Below are positions 36,699 through 38,615 of a stretch of 38,615 nt of DNA, in pieces. Within the stretch, counting starts at the first letter, position 1; every line of letters starts with the position of its first letter. The DNA is from Limosilactobacillus gastricus DSM 16045 (GTDB taxonomy: Bacteria > Bacillota > Bacilli > Lactobacillales > Lactobacillaceae): assembly GCF_001434365.1 (NCBI RefSeq), contig NZ_AZFN01000019.1, positions 1-38,615 of the forward strand, written 5' to 3'. Both the position numbers and the translations under genes were made by a program. Below the pieces are notes generated by a model. That model was not told where the DNA came from and ran no database searches. It saw only the letters and a program-made list of their open reading frames with translations.

Positions 36699-38187
36699 AA
36701 TCAATTCCTTCCATAAGGGCATGAATTTGTTTAACAAAGAAAAATAGGATAATTCCGAAAATTATACTTACCCCACCAATAATTAAGAAGTACTGAACCT
36801 CAGTTTTCGACGAATAAAATTGAACAATTTGAGCATTGACCGCTTGTCCAGCCGAGTTAGCTAAAAACCACATACTCATCATTTGTCCACTAAAGGCCTT
36901 TGGGGCTAATTTGGTAGTAACTGATAATCCAATAGGCGAAATTAACATTTCCGCAATTTCAACAATAAACCAAGATCCCACTAACCAAAGTGGACTCACT
37001 TTCCCACTTGTGCCATTAATCATTCCAGGTAATGCCATCCAGACATATGATAATCCCGCAAAAATTAGTCCATAGGCGAATTTACCTGGAGCACTGGGCT
37101 GCTTTTTCCAACGATTCCATAAAGCAACAAAGACAGGGGTTAATAACATGATAAACAGTGGATTCAAAGTTTGGAAGTTGGCTGCTTCAAAATGCCAATT
37201 TCCTAGATGTAAGATGGTTCGTTCTTGGGCAAAAAGAGCCAAGACAACTGATCCAGATTCCTCAATCCCCCAAAAAATGGCTGCCGCGATGAATAATGGA
37301 ACATAAGCAATTACCCGAGATCGCTCAACTTTTGTAACCTTCCGGCTATTAATCATCATGATAAAGTATACGATTGGCAAACAAATCGCCACGAAAGTGA
37401 TTAAATTAATGATGCTCTTGATATTAAAAAGACTCATTGCTGCTAATAGGGCAAGAACTAAGACGACAATTACTAGGCCAATCACTGTCCATATGATCAC
37501 AGGCTTCAAACTTTCTTTATCAATCGGATCATCAGGATAAAGACTATCTTTGCTTAAATACTTTCGCCCATCCAGCCAATATTGTAAGAGACCGAAAAAC
37601 ATCCCTACAGCTGCTAGAGCGAAGCCAGCGTGATAATTAACCTGATTACCAAACAAATGCATACCAAAACCATCCGCTGCCCACGGGACCAGAATTGGGG
37701 CAATCGCGGCCCCTAAGTTAATTCCAAAAACAAACATGCTAAAACCAGCATCGCGGCGTTGATCATCCTCAGTATATAAATCACCAACCATCTCAGAGAC
37801 ATTCGGTTTTAAAAGTCCTGTCCCCATGACAATTAATAAAATGGAGATATACAAGGCGGAGACTCCGGCTGGAATCGCAAGGGCGATATGACCAAACATG
37901 ATCAAGATGCCCCCAATGAAGACCGTCCGTTGACTCCCCAAAATTCGATCAGAGATCCATCCGCCTACGACCCCGGATAAATAAACTAAGGAGCCATAAA
38001 TTGACATAATTGAAGCAGCCGTGGTTTGATCCATTCCCAAGCCACCTTTGGTAACGGTAAAATACATATAATAAAGTAAAATTGCCCGCATACCATAATA
38101 ACTGAATCGTTCCCACATTTCTGTAAAGAACAAGGTGGACAACCCTCGTGGCTGCCCAAAAAAAGCATGATCGTAATCTTTTTGCAT
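36697..38187 (-). CDS. dtpT: Proton-dependent di-/tripeptide transporter (POT family, DtpT-type)
   Basis: A 496-residue membrane protein with about 14 transmembrane segments. The POT signature ExxERF appears as [15 protein letters not shown] (about 23-37), and [19 protein letters not shown] and [17 protein letters not shown] are the usual following motifs. It imports di- and tripeptides with protons. Those peptides can feed intracellular peptidases such as the PepC encoded in this window. It has a strong promoter (38251-38280) and a leader of about 60 bases. Its terminator overlaps the stop codon. Confidence 0.95.
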   Translation of the reverse strand: MQKDYDHAFFGQPRGLSTLFFTEMWERFSYYGMRAILLYYMYFTVTKGGLGMDQTTAASIMSIYGSLVYLSGVVGGWISDRILGSQRTVFIGGILIMFGHIALAIPAGVSALYISILLIVMGTGLLKPNVSEMVGDLYTEDDQRRDAGFSMFVFGINLGAAIAPILVPWAADGFGMHLFGNQVNYHAGFALAAVGMFFGLLQYWLDGRKYLSKDSLYPDDPIDKESLKPVIIWTVIGLVIVVLVLALLAAMSLFNIKSIINLITFVAICLPIVYFIMMINSRKVTKVERSRVIAYVPLFIAAAIFWGIEESGSVVLALFAQERTILHLGNWHFEAANFQTLNPLFIMLLTPVFVALWNRWKKQPSAPGKFAYGLIFAGLSYVWMALPGMINGTSGKVSPLWLVGSWFIVEIAEMLISPIGLSVTTKLAPKAFSGQMMSMWFLANSAGQAVNAQIVQFYSSKTEVQYFLIIGGVSIIFGIILFFFVKQIHALMEGID

Positions 38188-38250
38188 TTACCTACTCCCA
38201 ATATTTTTGGTTAGAAATGTACTAATCATTTTCTTATAATGCGCCGATTA

Positions 38251-38280
38251 AGTATAATGTAATTTTTAGTGAAATGTCAA
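38251..38280 (-). promoter_or_regulatory. dtpT promoter
   Basis: Consensus -35 TTGACA (38275-38280) and -10 TATACT (38251-38256) with an 18-base spacer on the minus strand, about 60 bases before the start codon. The 199 bases between dtpT and tRNA-Thr contain only this promoter and the tRNA terminator. Confidence 0.85.
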
Positions 38281-38328
38281 CTTTTCCATAGGCACAACAA
38301 ATCTCGCCGTTACAAACGCATACCAGAT

Positions 38329-38355
38329 AAAAAAAGACAGTACCATTAGGCACTG
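38329..38355 (-). terminator. Terminator of the rRNA-tRNA operon
   Basis: CAGTGCC pairs with GGTACTG (38338-38355, one G-U pair) and is followed by a seven-T run on the minus strand. Confidence 0.85.
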
Positions 38356-38386
38356 ACCATTGTAATTGAACATCTATAAACAAAAA

Positions 38387-38462
38387 ATGCCGATTAGAGG
38401 AGTCGAACCTCCGACCTCATCTTTACGAGAGATGCGCTCTAACCAACTGAGCTAAATCGGCA
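38387..38462 (-). tRNA. tRNA-Thr (anticodon CGU)
   Basis: 76 bases. Acceptor stem TGCCGAT/ATCGGCA, D-arm GCTC/GAGC, anticodon loop CTCGTAA in stem CATCT/AGATG giving CGU, T-arm CGGAGGTTCGACTCCTCTA region. CCA is not encoded. It is the last gene of the rRNA-linked tRNA cluster in this window. Confidence 0.96.
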
Positions 38463-38468
38463 TAAAAG

Positions 38469-38497
38469 AAAAGTGTTGATACAACGTCAACACTTTT
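38469..38497 (-). terminator. Hairpin between tRNA-Asn and tRNA-Thr
   Basis: Perfect 11-base stem AAAAGTGTTGA (38469-38479) with TCAACACTTTT (38487-38497). On the minus strand CTTTTA follows, a weak T-run, so it may be a partial terminator or a processing signal after tRNA-Asn. Confidence 0.6.
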
Positions 38498-38507
38498 CCT
38501 AAATTAA

Positions 38508-38580
38508 CTCCGGATGCCAGACTCGAACTGGCGACATCTTGATTAACAGTCAAGCGCTCTACCGACTGAGCTAATCCGGA
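38508..38580 (-). tRNA. tRNA-Asn (anticodon GUU)
   Basis: 73 bases. Acceptor stem TCCGGAT/ATCCGGA with G discriminator, anticodon loop CTGTTAA in stem CTTGA/TCAAG giving GUU, T-arm GCCAG/CTGGC. CCA is not encoded. It starts four bases after the 5S rRNA end. Confidence 0.96.
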
Positions 38581-38584
38581 ATAA

Positions 38585-38615
38585 CGCATGGCAATGTCCT
38601 ATCCTCGCAGGGAGC
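38585..38615 (-). rRNA. rrf: 5S ribosomal RNA, 3' end (partial, cut by the window)
   Basis: The minus strand reads GCTCCCTGCGAGGATAGGAC and on to ATTGCCATGCG, the typical 3' end of lactobacillus 5S rRNA. The remainder lies beyond the right edge, so an rRNA operon on the minus strand ends here and is followed by tRNA-Asn and tRNA-Thr. Confidence 0.88.

Overview
The window looks like chromosomal DNA of a lactic acid bacterium (Lactobacillaceae). The evidence is a heterodimeric LacL/LacM beta-galactosidase, a LacS-type permease with a fused EIIA domain, PepC, a DtpT-type peptide transporter, an NH3-dependent NadE next to PncB, cre boxes, and strong AGGAGG-type ribosome binding sites. The genus cannot be fixed from sequence reading alone. 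Most genes lie on the minus strand, so the layout below reads from high to low coordinates within each operon.

Region by region. (a) 1-6834, minus strand: housekeeping genes for translation and repair, dut-radA-gltX and cysS-mrnC-rlmB. Between cysS and gltX lie a small plus-strand orphan gene (2998-3303) and, upstream of it, a 374-base gene-free stretch. That stretch holds a probable unannotated small RNA, with C-rich hairpin loops and its own plus-strand terminator. (b) 6977-7973, plus strand: a GNAT acetyltransferase and rpiA, ending in a large terminator shared with the convergent neighbour. (c) 8034-12060, minus: a MarR regulator with a perfect palindromic operator, followed by an asymmetric heterodimeric ABC exporter. 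(d) 12137-16582, minus: an AEC carrier, a phosphoglycerate mutase, an alpha/beta hydrolase, aminopeptidase C and a small membrane protein. (e) 16690-28193: a lactose/galactoside island with lacLM, a single-chain lacZ, a permease lacking EIIA, an orphan mannose-family EIIC, a LacI-type regulator, and a divergent LacS with EIIA. Three promoters share a 15-bp AT-rich palindrome and three carry cre boxes. (f) 28239-34001, minus: a GntR/HutC regulator with pncB-nadE (NAD salvage), then tex, an SprT-like protein and tRNA-Leu. (g) 34106-38187, minus: an Asp/Glu racemase, an orphan basic protein, tRNA-Tyr and tRNA-Gln, a metallophosphoesterase and dtpT. (h) 38387-38615, minus: the tail of an rRNA operon, namely the 3' end of 5S rRNA, tRNA-Asn and tRNA-Thr.

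How it fits together. The lac island has two complete uptake-plus-hydrolysis sets side by side (LacS-EIIA with LacLM, and the EIIA-less permease with LacZ). They appear tied together by common operators and by CcpA control. The GntR-pncB-nadE unit looks like a locally regulated nicotinate-to-NAD salvage module. The most interesting candidates for something undescribed are the small RNA at about 2790-2913, the shared AGTAAA-N3-TTTACT operator of the lac island, and the HutC-type operator in front of the NAD salvage genes.
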